Below, piece after piece: positions 8,004 to 9,135 of a stretch of 9,135 nt of DNA (position 1 is its first letter; each line of letters opens with the position of its first letter). The stretch comes from an uncultured Prevotella sp. GTDB taxonomy: Bacteria; Bacteroidota; Bacteroidia; Bacteroidales; Bacteroidaceae. The notes beneath the pieces are model-generated. The model was given only the letters and a program-made list of their open reading frames with translations, was not told the origin of the DNA and searched no databases. The stretch lies in NCBI GenBank assembly GCA_900318855.1, contig ONMG01000138.1, positions 1-9,135 on the forward strand, written 5' to 3'. The translations under genes were made by a program, and so were the position numbers.

Positions 8004-8749
8004 AGTCGTCTTCTAAATTCGGCACAGGTGATGGCAGTGGCCACAGCCACGTTAAGGCTGTCGGCAGTGGGCCGGCCAAGGGGATAGTTGGGGATGAGCA
8101 GCGGATGGTTCACATGGCGGCGCACTTCGGCCGAGATGCCATTGCCCTCGTTGCCCATAATGATTACGCCTTGATGTTCAAGGGGCTCTGTATAGATACT
8201 CCTGCCGTCGAGCAGAGTACCATATACCGGGAATCCTTCAGGCAGCCCCGCCAAAAGGGCATTCAGGTCGGTGTAGTGCAGCCTCACCCTCGCAGTACTC
8301 CCCATGGCAGCCTGAACCACTTTGGGACTGAACCCGTCAGCAGTACTCTTGCTGCAATAGATATCGGTAAAGCCAAACCAGTCGGCAATACGGATAATCG
8401 TACCCAGGTTGCCGGGGTCCTGCACCCCATCGAGTGCCAGGACGAGTTGTCCCTCCTCAATCGGAACCAAGGCTTCCGAAGGCTTCTCAAACACGGCTAT
8501 CACCTCCTGAGGATGCTGCAACAAGCTGGTGCGACGCAATTCCTCATCCGTCACCACCACACACTCACAGTCCAACCGCCCGTTGCGGGCAAACCATTCT
8601 GACGTGGCAATAATCAACACCGGACGGAAGGCAACGAGTAAATCGCCGACAACCTTAGGGCCCTCGGCGACAAACACGCCTTCAGCATTGCGTATCTTCT
8701 TCTGCTCCAAAGCGTGAACATACTTTATCCTTGCCTTACTGATCGCCAT
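8000..8749 (-). CDS. SpoU/TrmH-family RNA 2'-O-ribose methyltransferase
   Basis: This cytoplasmic SPOUT enzyme (249 residues) uses S-adenosylmethionine to methylate a ribose 2'-OH in rRNA or tRNA. Residues 1-95 form an N-terminal substrate-binding domain (KIRNAEGVFVAEGPKVVGDLL). The C-terminal trefoil-knot domain has the three SpoU motifs: DPGNLGTIIRIADWFG (111-126), VIIMGNEGNGIS (195-206) and ADSLNVAVATAI (229-240). Length and layout fit the RlmB/TrmH-like group, but the exact target nucleotide cannot be read from sequence, so no symbol is given. The ATG at 8747-8749 is the natural start, and a -7 promoter box lies about 50 bp upstream. It is probably the first gene of the transcript that continues into the membrane protein and hisB. 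Confidence 0.93.
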   Translation of the reverse strand: MAISKARIKYVHALEQKKIRNAEGVFVAEGPKVVGDLLVAFRPVLIIATSEWFARNGRLDCECVVVTDEELRRTSLLQHPQEVIAVFEKPSEALVPIEEGQLVLALDGVQDPGNLGTIIRIADWFGFTDIYCSKSTADGFSPKVVQAAMGSTARVRLHYTDLNALLAGLPEGFPVYGTLLDGRSIYTEPLEHQGVIIMGNEGNGISAEVRRHVNHPLLIPNYPLGRPTADSLNVAVATAITCAEFRRRL

Positions 8750-8797
8750 TCTCTATTCGCATTCGTTATCAAGGCAGCCACCTGCCTCATTCTGATG

Positions 8798-8805
8798 CAA
8801 AGTTA
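8798..8805 (-). promoter_or_regulatory. Bacteroidota-type -7 promoter box upstream of the RNA methyltransferase
   Basis: In minus-strand orientation the sequence reads TAACTTTG, a full match to the Bacteroidota -7 consensus TAnnTTTG, inside an AT-rich run (8798-8817) that contrasts with its surroundings. It lies 48 bp before the ATG, a plausible leader length. A matching TTG-type -33 box is not clear, so the promoter rests on the -7 match and position. Confidence 0.55.
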
Positions 8806-8935
8806 ATAAAAAGTTTAGAGTAGCACCTACAGAGCCACATGATTATTTCTATCTTTTTCTTCTCCTGCCTATCCTTCCCCCAGGTTCCATCGCCGCAACT
8901 CTCCTTCCACCTACCAGATAACGCGTACTTAGAAG

Positions 8936-9063
8936 AGTCCGTGTAGCGTCTGTGGGCGTCCGTGGCAAAAAGCTCACAGCTAACAAAAAGTCCGTGAAGC
9001 GTCCGTGTCGTCCGTGGCAATTTTCCCATAGCTTGACAAACATTCCGCGGTCGTCCGCGGCAA
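8936..9063. repeat. Degenerate tandem repeat, three clusters of GTCCGTG-type heptamers with about 53-bp period
   Basis: Reading the plus strand, GTCCGTG or a near variant starts at 8937, 8948 (GTCTGTG), 8958, 8990, 9001, 9010, 9043 (TTCCGCG) and 9053 (GTCCGCG). The heptamers are 9-11 bp apart within clusters, and clusters begin 53 bp apart (8937, 8990, 9043). Each cluster ends in a GTGGCAA or GCGGCAA block. Third-cluster units are altered and one unit is missing. The rest of 8750-9135 holds a promoter box, a hairpin, and otherwise nothing I can identify (8806-8935 is plain intergenic sequence). The open minus-strand frames across this region are low-complexity by-products of the repeat. Confidence 0.8.
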
Positions 9064-9096
9064 TACAACACTCATTATCTGACCCCGAAAAGAGCC

Positions 9097-9130
9097 GAAG
9101 GGGGAACAAGCTTTCGCTCATTCCCCCTTC
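9097..9130 (-). terminator. Strong hairpin with GAAA tetraloop, probable terminator of a gene beyond the right edge
   Basis: GAAGGGGGAA (9097-9106) and TTCCCCCTTC (9121-9130) are a perfect 10-bp inverted repeat. In the minus-strand RNA the stem extends inward by two G-U wobbles and three Watson-Crick pairs, to 15 bp. It is capped by GAAA, a GNRA tetraloop closed by C-G. Downstream on the minus strand comes GGCTCTTTTC, a short T-rich run. The wobble pairs and the tetraloop exist only in minus-strand RNA, so it most likely ends a minus-strand gene whose stop lies beyond 9135. Confidence 0.65.
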
Positions 9131-9135
9131 TGCAC

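Noticed and set aside
8787..9121. Two overlapping minus-strand open frames of 90-94 codons at the right edge
   Set aside because: They run through the tandem repeats, and one also crosses the promoter box. Their products are repeat-derived (TDAHRRYTD, GRHGRFTD) with no domain or signal.

Overview
The window looks like a chromosomal segment of a Bacteroidales bacterium, most likely a Prevotellaceae member with moderate GC. Four things suggest this. The lipoprotein Omp85 gene is of the Bacteroidota TamL type. HisB is a bifunctional fusion with Bacteroidota-like features. There is a tandem GH43 polysaccharide-degrading enzyme. The main promoter candidate has a Bacteroidota -7 box (TAnnTTTG), and Shine-Dalgarno sequences are not evident. 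The genus call is inference.

All six complete genes lie on the minus strand, so transcription runs from high to low coordinates. At the right edge (9097-9130) a strong hairpin with a GAAA tetraloop probably terminates an unseen minus-strand gene beyond the window. Next comes a non-coding stretch (8750-9096) with short CACGGAC-type repeats in three clusters about 53 bp apart, and a -7 promoter box at 8798-8805. That promoter would drive a SpoU/TrmH RNA 2'-O-methyltransferase (8000-8749). This gene overlaps by 4 bp a hypothetical six-helix membrane protein (7110-8003), which is followed 12 bp later by hisB (6024-7097). After 31 bp comes a secreted two-propeller GH43 enzyme (3908-5992), then after 68 bp aspartate ammonia-lyase aspA (2409-3839). 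A 15-bp hairpin (2354-2394) separates aspA from tamL (94-2298), which starts with TTG. At the left edge a plus-strand reading frame (1-105) appears to converge on tamL and overlap its end.

The genes do not form one pathway. They mix RNA modification, a membrane protein of unknown role, histidine biosynthesis, glycan degradation, aspartate-to-fumarate conversion and outer-membrane biogenesis. The tightest unit is methyltransferase, membrane protein and hisB; GH43 could be read through from it. aspA and tamL are more separate.

I see no CRISPR array, mobile element, tRNA, rRNA or defence system, and no clear new multi-gene system. The most distinctive points are the helically spaced repeats near the right edge, the two strand-specific hairpins, the loss of zinc-binding cysteines in HisB, the two unlike active sites in the GH43 protein, and the TTG start of tamL.
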